The notes below the pieces were generated by a model. It searched no databases and was not told where the DNA came from. It saw only the letters and a program-made list of their open reading frames with translations. 64,000 nt of DNA from Hansfordia pulvinata (Eukaryota > Ascomycota > Sordariomycetes > Xylariales), in the NCBI GenBank assembly GCA_006538405.1, contig BJKQ01000005.1, forward strand, positions 1,674,001 through 1,738,000, given 5' to 3'. The position numbers and the translations under genes are program-made. Positions 24,153 through 36,676 of the stretch are shown one piece after another. Every line of letters starts with the position of its first letter. Position 1 is the first letter of the stretch.

Positions 24153-24219
24153 TGGAAACAGGGACCCTGCGTTATACGATAAGACAGCGAGGTTGAAGAC
24201 ATTGGAAACTCTTACCCAA

Positions 24220-24226
24220 TATAAAT
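24220..24226 (+). promoter_or_regulatory. TATA box of the small secreted protein gene
   Basis: TATAAAT lies about 210 bp before the ATG at 24435, with a C/A-rich leader between, a normal layout for a fungal TATA promoter. Confidence 0.5.
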
Positions 24227-24434
24227 GTATACACTTCCTGGGGAAACTTCTGATAACTTCTTCATCTTCTATCAACCGACACTCTCGTTATCCAAATCTA
24301 GCAGAAACGAAGCCCGAGACACGCCGCCAGCAATCAATTTCCCATCGTCTCGTCTTGAGCAATCATTCGCTTCAACCCTTCACGCTTGTTCCCACCCCCA
24401 AACTACTGAAAACGAGACCGAACGCCCGACAACA

Positions 24435-24883
24435 ATGTACGTACGCGCCATATTCGCTCTGGCCCTCTCGGCCCTCAGCGGCGCTGTCATGGGCTGTACG
24501 ACCGGCGACTACGGATGTGGAACGTGAGTGCTTTCTCCTCAACACTGGTTGTATCACATTCAACCCCAACCCTCCAGCGTTTCTTACTTCTTTCACTGCC
24601 CACAACCTCCCTACCCACACAAACGTACACAGACGGATTCCTATTCCCAGTTCTCCCATTTTTGACTCTAACCGGTCCCCTCCTCCCTTCTCCGGCCGTG
24701 AACTACCGCCCGAGGATGTGTTGTACTTTGATCACTGACGCAAAGGGGGGGGGGGAAAGGCTCACCAACGGCTCCACCTGCGTCAACGTCTGCGATGACG
24801 GCTCCTGGCGCCTCGAGGCCGTGTGCCTCGAGGGCCAGCAGTGCGAGATCAGCGCCTCGGGCGGGGGCAACTGCGTCGACTAA
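24435..24883 (+). CDS. Small secreted cysteine-rich protein
   Basis: Exon 1 is 24435-24523: a signal peptide (MYVRAIFALALSALSGAVMG) followed by CTTGDYGCG. The last exon ends at 24883 with C-V-N-V-C-D-D-G-S-W, then A-V-C, G-Q-Q-C and N-C-V-D. The CTxGxYxC ... VCxxxGxW order recalls a widespread group of fungal small secreted proteins of unknown function. Two acceptors keep the frame. The one before 24715 is preceded by CTCTAACC and a pyrimidine tract and gives 85 residues with two extra Cys. The one before 24760 gives 70 residues and leaves the 11-G run in the intron. The first looks better as a splice site; the second gives spacing closer to relatives I recall. Candidate effector or surface protein. 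Confidence 0.7.
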
Positions 24884-27400
24884 AAGGGCGGCTGCGCCAG
24901 CTTTCGTTTTCTTCACCTTCCTCTCTTTTTTTCTCTTTTGACTCAGGTGGCATTTCTCGCTCATAATCAAGAGACCCCTGATGCTCCGTGTCTCTGTCGC
25001 TACTTCTGGTCGGCAGTCTAGCGGATAAAGGAGGGTGCCGCATGATTTGGATTGTGCTTTAGGGTCAGTTGGTAATGTTAATGTGAGCGTTCGACATGTC
25101 TTCCAATAAACATGAATGGCTTTTCCCTTTCGCGACCGCGCCAGCGCTCATGAGATCTCTCGAGTGTTAGAACGTATGCTCGCACAGCGATATCAACCGT
25201 GAAGCCCCAGAATGGCGGTTGCAGAAGCTGCCTCAAGTTAAGGGCATCTTATTGTTCGACAGAGTGGCTGGCAGACACCCGGCCTGTCAACGGCCGCTCA
25301 TACTCTTATCAGGCGCCGTGGGTTTGTAAGGCATGGTATGTAGACAAGCGACCAGCTGCACGTTCGTTGGTTCTATCCGGGCGGCATGCCGTTGAAGTTA
25401 CTGGGAGCCCCTACGTATGTGGCCAGGAATACTGGAAACAGCTGTAGGTCTATCGCGGGGCCCTGCCTGTGTCACCGACTGAATGCCAATGGCGGAAAGT
25501 TGTTTTCCGGCAACACGCCTACTAAGACTGACGAGCAAGCAGCGGGCTACTGACTGAGCATGGTGGCCATGCTCAGCGCGGAGCTGATGGTATGGGCTTC
25601 ACAGCCCCCCCAAACCAACCCGCCGGGAAGAACTTTTGGCGATGACAGCTTCTCCGCGTTGCTCAGTAGATTAATGGAGCAGAGCGGCGTTTGGTTGAAT
25701 GGCAACCTTACTCGAGTTCGAGTACGCTACGCTATCTTATGCCATCCTGCTCTAGACCAATGGACCAGTGCCCATCCGTATAACTAGCACGCCGGCCATG
25801 ACTTCAGATTCCGCCTCCGAGCGGAAGTGAGCGACACAGTACCCATGTCGCCGCATATGTCTTGATCATCAGCAACAAAGTCAAGCCTGACATCCGATCG
25901 CACTACAAGACCTGTCAGATGCAGCATTTCAATAATACTCCGCCGTCTCCGCGGGAACGGCATCATGTCAGCAGTAGTCAGATCTTTGCCGGATCCCCAC
26001 CGACCACGTCTCGGCCTGGTCTCAACCGCTGCCTCAGGGCGAGCAGGCATGGCCCGACTTTGCATCAGGTGCTCTCCGTCGGCGAAAGGGCATTGTGGAG
26101 CACCCTTCTCCCGACTTGTGTGACTGTGCCCGAAGTCTCGAGAGGGCGTTGCGGATACCGCGAGACCGACGAGAAGCAAGCGGGCGGGCGGTTTCGGGTG
26201 GATCGGTAAGCAGGCAGCGCAATGTCTCTCTCGCCTCTTGCGTTGCGCGCCACAACGGTCCCCCCTCCCCCCCAGCGCAACCAGATTCGAGTATACAGTT
26301 CGGCCTTGCGCCCTGTCATGACCCGGGGGGTCCGCCCGCCCCATGTGTGTGCGTGTCTGTGTGTGTGTGTAGGGCACGGTGGTCGTGATGTCCTTGCTTT
26401 GCTTCTCGCATTTGCTTGCCCACCATCATGGCCACCACCACCGCTCCCTTGCTCTACCCGTATTCTTATTCTCTCTAAAATTTAGACTCCTGCGCCTTGT
26501 TTCTCTACGGATGATCACTTCGCGCACAACCCGGGACCCGTCTTCCGCCATGACTGACAGGCAGCTCGCCGTCGCTACGACGCTGCGCGAGTCATTCAGA
26601 TGAGCCAGGCGCGGGAGAGAGAGAGAGCACGGAGCACTTTCAGCCCACCTCCCCTCCCCTCCCCTTCCCCCCCGGGATCTCTTTTGGCCCGTTCTTTCTC
26701 GGTCCCGCCCCCCCTCCCCCCTGGTCAGGCACAGCCCTAATCCCGGGTCCCACACGCGACGATGAGCTGAAAAGAAGGTCGGGGGGGACACGCGATATAT
26801 TCTTGGAAGCACACAGGAGGGGGAACGGGGCCAGCAGCAGGCAGACAAGCATCCTTCTACCGCAGTCCTGCTCGGGTCGTTGTTGTTGCGCTTTGTCTGC
26901 TCGTGCCCAAGGTATATGTGGAACTTTTAAGCAAGGGCTGGATTGGGCTGGGGCCTTGCAAGAGCCTCTCTCTCTCTCTATCTTTCGATGAGAAGAGGAG
27001 AGAAAAAGGCAAGGCCCCAATTTGACGAGAAATGCCCCTGGTTCATGTTCGGAACTTGCACTCCCGACCTTTCCTTTGCTCTTGACCCTGGGCCCTGACC
27101 CTGGCCCGGCCGGACCGGTCCCACGCCAGAGCTTTCCCCAAGGACATCCGTCTAGAACCTCTCAACTTTGCGGGCCCGTAGGGCTCGAGAAGCACTCGCT
27201 AGATATCGCGGCGGCCTCCCCCTTCCCCTTGTCTTCTACCTTGGGAGAGGGGGGGCTTTCAAAGACTCGGCTACTGACTTTCCGCCCGTACTTCTTTCCT
27301 ACGCCACCTGAGCGGGCTCACTGGTCCCCAATGGAAGCTAGACAGGTGAGGTAGACAGATGCGAATTAAACCTGTGCGCAGGGTCCCCTAGTAGGCCTTT

Positions 27401-27419
27401 GGGGGGGGGGGGGGGGGGG
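27401..27419. repeat. Poly-G run (19)
   Basis: Nineteen consecutive G in the gene-poor spacer. Confidence 0.9.
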
Positions 27420-28853
27420 AAAGGGAGCGCGGAATTTGCGCCGCCGCATATACGAGAGCAGCTCCCAACGGCGCCCGCGCCAGCGATGAGCTCTGTCCGT
27501 GCCGCGTCCTGTCACACGGCTTGGCAGGGCTCCGAAGATGAGATAAAAAACAAAACAAAAAAACAAGGCACTCAGCGAGTCGATCACTTGGTACGAGTAC
27601 ACTCGTAGAGCGCAAGAGCCCGGCCTCTGATCGCCCCGGCGCCCGTCGCCCGTCGCCTCGGGATGCCCGGGCCTCCGCGTCCGCCCCGCTGGATTTGGTT
27701 CTGACCTGTCGCCATTGATTGTCCAGGGGGGCGGACGAAGAAGGAGACTCCCCTGGCCTGGCCGGGTGCTAGGCTACGGGATAAACTGCGCGTACGCGTA
27801 GACTACTCGTAATAACGATACTCGTCCAAATGGGCAATATGCTTGCCTGCTCTTCGCCCGGGCTGATCTACTCCGTACATGTACTACTCGTATACTGGCC
27901 CCCCCCCGTTGCCATGTGGCTGCTGGCACCTCGAGTCTTTTTTTTTGTTCTCCCCCCTCTCGCCTCTCTGTCTTTTCCGTGACCGCCTGTCAGGATCCTG
28001 CGAGGGTCTGGAACGCTCCTGCGTTGGAGAGAACTCTCGGCGTCAAGGGAACAGGGTTGGGGTACGATATACTCGCGCAGGCGAGCCCCATGGTTGTCAT
28101 TACGAGAGAGAGCCATGGGCATGGGAAGAGGGGGGGGGGGGAGCTTTTCGATAATCAGGGACCTTGTCTGTCACCATGTGCGACGCGCTCAGCCTAGGTA
28201 CCCAAGCAGCCGCCCCTCGAGGGCGCAGCCGGGGGTAGGTCTTGGATGATGGACGGCTCCTATACTGCTATAGGCCGGGGAGGAAGTAGCCAGACTGCGT
28301 TGCGAGCACGGGAGGACCAAATCCCAATCTTTCTTTTTGACAGAGGGAAACCCCCAGACGCCCGCCCACCAGGCGCAGGACTCACGGGCCCCCCTTTTCG
28401 CATGGGTGTCCCTTCCCCGGCTCCCCCGGGGGCAGAAGAAGAACTTTTGCGTCGCGGGCGAGAGCGGTCCGGGGCAGGGCATTTGCTCTCCCTGGGTCTT
28501 GCTTACCTGTATATACGAGTATTCATTTTCTCCTCTTTTCCCTTCCCTTGGCGCCGCGACGCCACAGAGCTTGCTTTAGATGAGTTGGGCCCCCCGGGAC
28601 ACACGAGCCCCGGGAGATACGCCTTGCAGGGAGTGCGAGTACGAGTATAGCCGACCAGACTCCCTGCGTCATCTCTCTTATTTTACTAATGGCATCTCGC
28701 CAAGAAGGCTCGCCCGTCGTTCTGGATTGCGTGGCTGCATGGGAGAGAGAGAGAGACAGTGCAACGGTGCTGCGTGGTGGCGCGCGAAAAGCAGCAGGGG
28801 TCGAAATAGAGGGAGAAGAAGAAGACAAGGACCTCCATCAGCAACGCCATGTC

Positions 28854-28854
<1 letters not shown>

Positions 28855-28884
<30 letters not shown>
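28855..28884. repeat. Poly-T run (30)
   Basis: Thirty consecutive T followed by ACAACATCATCATCATCG. No element body or target duplication was recognised beside it. Confidence 0.9.
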
Positions 28885-28888
<4 letters not shown>

Positions 28889-29561
28889 CATCATCATCAT
28901 CGTCATGCTTGCGTGCCGTTGGGGCACTTGAAGAAGAGGGGGCAAGGCAAGCTACTACTCGTGCCACTCATACTCGTGAAATAGGTCGATGAGAAGAAGA
29001 AGAAGATGACGAAGAACGAACCAAGGCCGCCATGGGCGCCTCCTCCACGCGCTCGGCACTCGTTCTCCGCAAGCCACAATGCCGGTAAGCCCCGCCCGCC
29101 TGCGAACTGCTCATGGGCTACACAGCATCTTATTCGTGGCTCCGTACTTTTGGTACGAGAACCAATGGAGTTTGGATGCCGGCTACTCTGCACCGCCCTC
29201 CGCACGCCACTTTCTGTCTTGTCCTCCTTCTGCCACGAGCCTGCGCCGGGAGGACGAGCCGGCAGCGAGCGCCACGTGCCATGGAGGGGATGCGCTCGCT
29301 GGAGCTGTCGGCGGCTCCGGAAGAGAAGAAGAAGAAGAAGAAGAAGAAGCCCACTAGCCCACTAGCCCACTGAATGGCATGATCGACCGTTTCAATAGCG
29401 ACCGGGGGGGGGGGGGCTGCTGCTACTGATGCTACTGCTGCCCTCTCCCCTCCCCTCCCCTCTCCTCTTCTTCTTGACCCGCACGCACGAGGAGGAGAGG
29501 AAGGGCAAGCTGAAAGTCCCGTGGGATTCCGACCCCGACCTGTCCTCGTCCACAACACACC

Positions 29562-29577
29562 TACGGAGTACTCCGTA
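29562..29577. repeat. Perfect 16-bp palindrome TACGGAGTACTCCGTA
   Basis: The word equals its own reverse complement and joins two TACTCCGTA half-sites head to head. The half-site occurs repeatedly in the spacers of this window. Confidence 0.8.
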
Positions 29578-29586
29578 CGAGCATGG

Positions 29587-29607
29587 TTATTATTATTATT
29601 ATTATTA
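29587..29607. repeat. TTA microsatellite (7 units)
   Basis: About seven TTA units, 10 bp beyond the palindrome at 29562. Confidence 0.85.
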
Positions 29608-31406
29608 CCCACGGGCTTGACCTACCCTCCACCAGGTACGCTCACCTATACTGGTAGACGAGACTGTCGAGACTGTGAGAATCGGGGGCGGTACTCGTAC
29701 ATGAAGAGAGGATAGATATGAGACAAGACAGGTCCGTCTATCTGCCTGTCTGTCTGTCTGCGAGTACCTGGTTGGTAGGCCACGTGGGTGGCAGGGCCCA
29801 AATCCATCCATCTCCTGGTGCCGAGGGTTGGGCCTCAAACAGGCAACGGACTGCGCCGGCCGCTTTAAAGAGAATACTCGTACCTCCCAACCTACTTACA
29901 TTAGGTACCCTGAACGGATCTGCGCGATCTCGCCAACAGAGGAGGAAGCGAGAGTCAGACCATACCATACTCGAGGAAGGGTGATGAGAGACGGAAGAAC
30001 GTTCTTACTACTGGCTGCCCCATCGCGCGAGCATCCGGTATCCTCTGCAGCCCAGCCCGCGCGCAGGAAGGGGGCACGGAGGAAGTGGGGGGTGGTTTTG
30101 TTGGTTTTGGGTGATCGGGCCCCGACGCACGGCACTCTCCGCGCGGCCGGCCTGCCAACAGCCAGCCAGCAACGGTCGTAACGGCCATAACGTCGACGTT
30201 CGCCAGGTCTTACTGGTGGTGTTAGCTCCGAGAAGCTACGCCACAATCGTGAAGGATGGGGCGGCGGGGGCGGACTCGCACACGACGGGGCCACAGGGCA
30301 CAGGGCAGGGCCTCGCACCCTCGAAAGGGCGGACCACCACCAGGCCCTGACTGTATACCTAGGTAAGTTAGGTTACGAGTAGGTAGTATGTAGCAGTGGT
30401 AGGACTTGGAGAAGGAGGTGAAACCGTGCCCGTCCAAGACTTGGGCTCTCATCTTACTATTGCAGAGTACACCATCGTGTCGAGTTCTGTGAGCAGACCA
30501 AGGGGATGCGTTGGGGTATGATGGATGGAGTATAGGTACGGATGGATGCCAGAATGAGTATCGTACTCGTTGAAGGGCCCTGAATCATGCCTCTCCCCAT
30601 CAGCTGGTCAGTCAGACGTTAATCGCAGCTCGCGACGTGACTGACTGACTCTTGGCGGCGGCCCCGGCTCATGAGCTACTATTAATAACGCTTATTATTT
30701 ACCTGGTTGGTACGGATACGATACTCGTCGCCACCCATCAGACTCGTACTGATGAGAGCCTCTGCAAGGTACGACCCGCCTCGACTCTGCAGCGCATCCG
30801 TCCGTGCCTGGCCACCTTGTTCTCCCCCACCCACTTGGACGGAGCCACCGGGGTTTGTGTGTGTGTGTGTGTGCTGCTCACAGGCACGGCACGGCACCGC
30901 ACCGACACTGCCTGCCGCCTTGATCGACTGGCAGACCCGACCGTCTGGAGTTGCCGTCTGGGCATCCACCCCATCTCACTTCCACGATGACTCGGGGCCG
31001 AGTCAAGTTGATTAGCTGCTCTCACCCTTCCATTGCCACCGGAATAGCACGAGCACGAGCACTCGCTACTACTAGTACTCGTTGGTAAGTGGGAAGGGCT
31101 AGCTCAGCTAGGGGATGTGCGAAATCGTTGCCGAGCCTGGTCAGCCGGCCCCCAGAACGGGAACCCCTGCCTGACGGATATCCGTCTGGTTCGAGGCTGC
31201 CAGGGGCCAGGGACCCCCATGACGGAAGGATGAGAAACCCTGTCTCTCACTCTACGGAGTAACCTCTCTCTCACACACACACACACTCTCTCTCCTTCTA
31301 GCACCAGAGTGGACGGTCTTTTGGTGGTGGTGGTGGTGGGCTCGGCTGCGCACAAGGCCCTGCACAAACATACTCGTAACATGCCTGCTGCCAAGCGGGC
31401 AGCCAA

Positions 31407-31441
31407 GCAGACGGCAGACGGCAGACGGCAGACGGCAGACG
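31407..31441. repeat. 7-bp tandem repeat GCAGACG (5 units)
   Basis: Five perfect units. The period of 7 shifts frame each unit, arguing against coding use. Confidence 0.9.
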
Positions 31442-31870
31442 GAGCAGGACGAGTCCAGATACAGTCAAGACGGGCGCGAGCGAGGGTCCAAACCGTCAGC
31501 GCGTCACCGAGTCTTATGGTCGTCAATCCATCCATCTGTCATGTACGAAAAAGCCTGGGCCCGGCGCAGACTGCGGTCTTTGGCCACCATCGCAGCCGGC
31601 GGCGGCGGCGGCGACGAACGGCAGAGGCAGAAAACAGAGGCGCGAGGGCGGCCAAAAAAAAAAAACCAAGAAAAAACAACAAGTGACAGCAGGCAGTAGG
31701 TATGTAAGGTAGTTAGTGCGAGTCTGTAGTGTATTGATAGTGCCGTAATAGCGCCTGTCGACGAGGCTGTTACCTAACGTACTAACCTACGAGTATTACC
31801 CCAGGGAGTTTACGGCCCGTGCGACGCGCCACGGTTGAGAGCTGCCGATGAAGAAGGAAAAAGAAAAAGA

Positions 31871-31900
31871 GAAGAAGAAGAAGAAGAAGAAGAAGAAGAA
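31871..31900. repeat. GAA microsatellite (10 units)
   Basis: Ten perfect GAA units within a purine-rich stretch. Confidence 0.9.
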
Positions 31901-33185
31901 CGCCAGCCGATTGGACGGATACATACATAGGTACCTGGAAGCCTACCTACCTACGCGTACTTGCAGAGTACGTACTCGTACGGGGGTAAAAAGGCGAGCA
32001 TGAATTGAAGACAATGTCCCAGACAGACACGGTCAAGCGCGTGAGAGTATCGTACGGAGACTGATGAAATGCAGCTGGGAATGGATGAGTGGCCCGTGGC
32101 CGGTGGCTCCAGGCGAGGGCCGGCTTGGATCGCCATCCCGGTCGCGAAAGAAAAGACGAGACGAATCCCAGCTCGACGAACGAGTACCGAGTACAGCCCT
32201 CCGTGCCCTCGTATGGCGGGATAGAGAAGAGGAATCCACCACGTGCAGGGTTGGCCATGACAGTAACCGTGGGAAGGGGGAGAAAAAGGGGGGCGGCCTA
32301 CGAGTAACCGCGTTATGGTATACGACACTACGGATACCACGTCGATACTCCGTAGCTGGTCGGAGGACGTCTGTTGCCCCTGCCCTGTGTATCTGTATCC
32401 GTATCTGTGTTCCTGTCTCTCTCTTTCTCTGTGTCTCTCTAATGGACCCCCGGTAGGATAGTGGATAGTACTCGTGGGATAGAGACAGACAGACACACAC
32501 ACACACACACACCTCTCTCTACTCATACCAGTAGACGAGTCTCCACCTAATCAACCGACATCCTTGTCTTTCTTTACACGATGCTCTTTCTCGCCTGCGA
32601 GTACTCTTTACTCCGTCTCGTACGCACGTACGCCCTCGCACACATCTTCCCACTTGTCCTCCCCCCCCCCCCCCGGTTCCCTCCTAGTCAAGTCCCATCG
32701 CACCCCCCCGGTCCCGGACCCTCGAGGCCTCGGCGGCGGCGGAGGAGCACAAGTAGTAGTAGTAGTAGCATTAGCAGCAGAAGCAGCAGCAGCAGCAGAC
32801 GAAATAGTGTTGGCAAGGATGGCATGCCGGCTCACCATCCCGCTTGGCTGGATCAGGCCCGGTGTAAACCTGGGCTGGGCTCCACGGGCGACAGACAGAC
32901 AGCTCCACGCGCCTCAATGATAATGCCACCGAGGGCCGCGGAGGGAGAGACCCCTCTGTCTTTTCCCAACCTTCTTCTTTCGTCTCCATCAATAACGCCC
33001 CCCGTCCCCCCCGCGCGACCGACAAGACCGACCGACAAGACCGACTGACAGACAGGAAGACCCGTCAGATCGCAGAAGAGAGGCGCCCGCCAGGTTTAGG
33101 GCTGGCTGTTTATGTGTGCTTGAGACCCATCTCTCCACGAGTATCTATCCGCCCCCTTTACCGACAAGTGGCGACTCAAGAGATT

Positions 33186-33217
<32 letters not shown>

Positions 33218-33466
33218 AGGAAATAGGGAGAGGGAACGAGCTGCTGTGGAGTGGTTGTCGAGCTGGATTACCCAGCTGATGTATAGGAACTTTGCTGGTG
33301 CTTCGTCGTCGTTGTCATCGTCACCATCGCCATCGCCGCCGCCACCGCCACCTCACCTCGGAGTGAGTGAGCGGGCGAGCGAGGGATAGGATAAGAGGGT
33401 TGTCGTCATCACCATCACCATCACCACCACGGACCAGCACCACCACCACCACCACCAGCCCAAATC

Positions 33467-35225
33467 ATGGCTACGGGCAGCGCCGAGGTCGTCACCATCA
33501 CGGTGGCGGCGCTCACGACGACCTTCACGCCGCCGCCGTCGTGCACGCTCAACAAGCTGACCATGATCGCGTCGCCGGCGTACGAGATCTGGGCCAACGA
33601 GCCGCAGCCCGTCGCCTCGTCCAAGTTCGCCGACTGCTACCCGGCCGATTTCATCAAGGGCTACACCAGCATCCTCGGCGCCTCGAGCTCCATCGCGCCC
33701 ATGTTCAGCCCCCTCGTCTGCCCCCTCGGCCACCACACCGCCCTCGAGTACGAGGACGGCTACATCGCCTGCTGCCCCAACGGCTACGAGCTCACCTTCC
33801 CCGAGACCACCAAGGACGCCAGCCGCCCCGCCTACGGCGGCACCTGCTGGAGCCCCTTCCAGGCGGGGCACCACTACGAGGTCACCGGCTTCGACAGCCA
33901 GAGCAAGACGGGCACCACCCAGTGGCTGGCCTCGACCAGCGGCATGAACGCCTACGCCCACGTCATTGACGGGTACAGGATAAAAGAGGTGTGTTTTTTC
34001 AGTTTTTCAATTTTCTTTTCTTCTTTTTTTCTTCTCTCTTCTTTCTTTTTCTTTCTTCAAAAGGTGGAAAGGCAGGAGAGGAGGAGAGGAAGAGGAAGAG
34101 GAACAAGAGGAGGAAGGGCAAGTGGGAAAAGAATAGGAGAAAAAGAAGGGAATATCAAGGCCGGGCTGGGGATAGGGGAAAGACGGAAACAACCAGCCTC
34201 CTTTTCGTCGGTCCTCAGGTCATCTGAAGTTCAGCATGAGACTAACAATGGACATGGCAGGCTCCCATCACGCCCTCAAAAACAGGCTCATCCACGGCAC
34301 CCACTGCTGACCAGGTAAGAAAATCACACACACACACACACACACTCTCTCTCTTCCACCCACCCGCTCAGCAGCGATTTACCCGTTCTGCCCAACCCTC
34401 CCCCCTTTTCGGTTGAGAAAAGACTAATATCCCCCTTCACAGTCACAAGACCAGGACGACTCCTCTTCCGCCGCCAGCGGAGCGGGCCAGCCCGTCTCGG
34501 GCGGCGCCATCGCGGGCGTCGTCATCGGCGTCGTCGCCCTGCTGACCCTGATGGCCTTCCTCCTGCTGCTGTACCGCCGCAAGCGCCTGCCGCTCCACCG
34601 GCGGCGGCGGCAGTCGCCCGCCGAGCTGGCCGACAACGTCGGTGGCGGCGGCCCGGGTGGAGGAGGACCGGGGGTGTCGTCGTCGGGGGGCTTCAGCGCC
34701 GCGGGGGCGGCGCCGGGGACGTCGTCGGCGGCGAGCTGGCAGCAGTGGCCCAAGGAGGGGGCGGGTGGTTCGTCTTCGCCGAGCTCGGACCACGCGCACC
34801 ACCACTCAACGCCCACGACGACGACGGTGACGCCCATCGGCGCCCACCCGTCCTACGGCCATCACAACCAGCAGCACGACGCGGGGCTGACCAAGGAGGC
34901 CTTCGCGGGTGGCGCTGGTTCGGCCATCCTGACGCCGCCCTCGGCTCAGGTCTCCAGCTTCGATCAGCAGCAGCAGCACTACTCGGGGGTGTCCGGAGGA
35001 GGAGGAGGAGGTTATCCCCACGCCGTGTCGGTCTACGAGCAGCAGCAGCTACAGCAGTACCACCAACACCACAACCAGACGACCCCACCACCGCCGCCGC
35101 CGGTGCAGTACATGGCCGAACTGCCCGTCCCGCCGCCGCCGGCCATGGAGATGGACGCCCACAACGAGTGGCCGGAGCTCGAGTCCAAGTCGCTGAGGAG
35201 CGGGCGGTCGCGGGGCATAAATTGA
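33467..35225 (+). CDS. Single-pass membrane protein with Cys-rich outer domain and low-complexity tail
   Basis: Exons are 33467-33988, 34261-34314 and 34443-35225, all phase 0, giving 452 residues. The 54-nt middle exon (APITPSKTGSSTAPTADQ) is flanked by a clear ACTAACA branch site with CAG acceptor and by a GTAAGA donor. Residues 1-174 include TTTFTPPPSCTLN, FADCYPADF, PLVCPLG, YIACCPNGYELTFP and YGGTCW: a Cys-containing domain found in many uncharacterised sordariomycete membrane proteins. A Ser/Thr/Gly stalk leads to one membrane helix (about 214-236, AIAGVVIGVVALLTLMAFLL) and RRKR stop-transfer residues. The tail (about 200 aa) is Gly/Ser/His/Gln/Pro-rich. There is no N-terminal signal peptide, so the helix probably acts as a signal-anchor. 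A sensor or wall-associated role is only inference. Confidence 0.85.
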
Positions 35226-36676
35226 GAGATGTTTTTTTTTTCTTTTATCTCTTTCTTGTCGATCCTGTCTTGGCCCCGCCCCCCTCGCTCCTGTTCCGTT
35301 TCGGGCTGCTGTTGTCTTTTTTTTTATCATCTTATATCCAATTTATTCCTCTTTACACCCTTTCAAACACTGTATCACCTTGGTCTACTACTCTTTCTAT
35401 TCATTGAAACGCCACCAGCGACTCGCAAGGAAAGGGAGGGGGGGTGGATGCGGCCGTCGAGCGGGTTTCAACGCAAGCAAGGGTTTGATTTGATTTGATT
35501 TGATTTCCTCTTCTCCCTTTTCGGTCTTTGTTTCTGTATCTCTGATCAGCGGCAGCGTAGAAAGCGCGCGAAGGGCAGGAAGCCCTAGATACCCCTAAAA
35601 AGAGAAGAGAAGAAAGACAAGAGACGGGTTCGCGAGCGGGGATGATCTCCGGGAGGGGGAGGGAAGCGCTGTGCCATCAAGAAGACGACGGGTCTGGCGA
35701 TGGACAACACCCCCCAACCCCGCCGAGAGTCACTGTGGCCGCCATCTGTATTCAGTGCTTGGGCGTTTTATCCGAGTGTTGGATGGGTCGAACGGGGTTC
35801 CGGAGCCAGTCAGCATCTTTAACTCTTTCGCATCGATTCACGCTTCTTGCGCTACCACATCTATTCAAACGCACTTCTGGACCCAGGACCATCCCGCCTC
35901 CTCTCTCGAAAGCACCGCCACACATGGAGTTCTCCGAGGCATTGAACCCAGAGCATGGCCGAGGATGGGGATGCTGTACTAGATACCAAACGTGGCCGTC
36001 GCGATCCGAGCTTGCTGGCCCATCTCTATGCCGTCCCCCTGCCCCGACAGACACTTGCACACCCACTACTGGTTTTATTCGTTCCAGGACCAGGCCGGCA
36101 GAGGGGAGGGGCATCTATCATCCGACGCTGGCTGTCGATGGGAGAGAGGCAGCGGGGGCCTTTCTGAGCATTGGAAGAGTCGGCAGGGATTCATCTGTAC
36201 CATAGAGCACACACGTAATAGCAATAAGAAAGACCTGTTGCAACAGGAAAGACACCGTCGTAGCACGTCATCCGCCCGTGACTCGACTTGGCCAAGAAGA
36301 GCATAAGAAGAAAGAGAGATAACCTCGGCGCAAATCGCCGCAGCACGGCATGACTGCTCTTATCCAGGTACATGTAGGAGGAGGTAAGCAGCCGCGGGGT
36401 GCCTCACGTGTGGTACATGTTTTCCAACGCGTACCTAGCTCGTATACCAAAGGTAACACAATGTAACGTCTATAATTGCTGCACGTACCTACTCTGAAAG
36501 AATATCTATGTAATGGGAAACGAAACCCCCCCCCTTCCGCTTTGTCAAGGTCTCCCTTGCGCGGTACTTGACTTAACCACCATTGAGCTAAGTAGTATAG
36601 CCCTGCCTGTTCCCCTGGACAACGTTCTCTGTTTCTCTTCCCCTCCTTGCTCTTGTTCTTCTTCTTCTTCTCTCTC
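35226..36676. other. Convergent 3' region between the membrane protein gene and the coiled-coil fusion gene
   Basis: T-rich sequence after 35226 and a TTTGA run near 35484-35506 suit a 3' UTR. Open frames between 35640 and 36300 look random. No gene was found. Confidence 0.5.

Larger units (their letters stand above)
23385..24434. other. Spacer with 3' UTR of the FAS1 gene and promoter of the small secreted protein gene
   Basis: The right half holds a 12-bp tandem repeat and a TATA box, listed separately. No further gene was recognised. Confidence 0.5.
24884..33466. other. 8.6-kb gene-poor spacer rich in simple repeats
   Basis: No supportable gene was found. Open frames are short and follow low-complexity DNA. 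Content includes G, T and CT tracts, GAA and TTA microsatellites, a 7-bp tandem repeat, many copies of TACTCGTAC/TACTCCGTA words and AGGTAGGTA-like words. The last kilobase, with GA and ACC tracts, should hold the promoter of the gene at 33467. Confidence 0.6.

Noticed and set aside
23907..24182. ORF with EACTEACI repeats over the 12-bp array
   Set aside because: A 12-bp period keeps any stop-free frame open on both strands; the array lies upstream of a TATA box.
28855..28884. T30 run considered as the poly-A end of an inserted retroelement
   Set aside because: No element body, coding remnant or target-site duplication could be seen beside it.
31247..32515. CA and CT tracts considered as CRISPR-like or satellite arrays
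   Set aside because: They are plain microsatellites without regular spacers.
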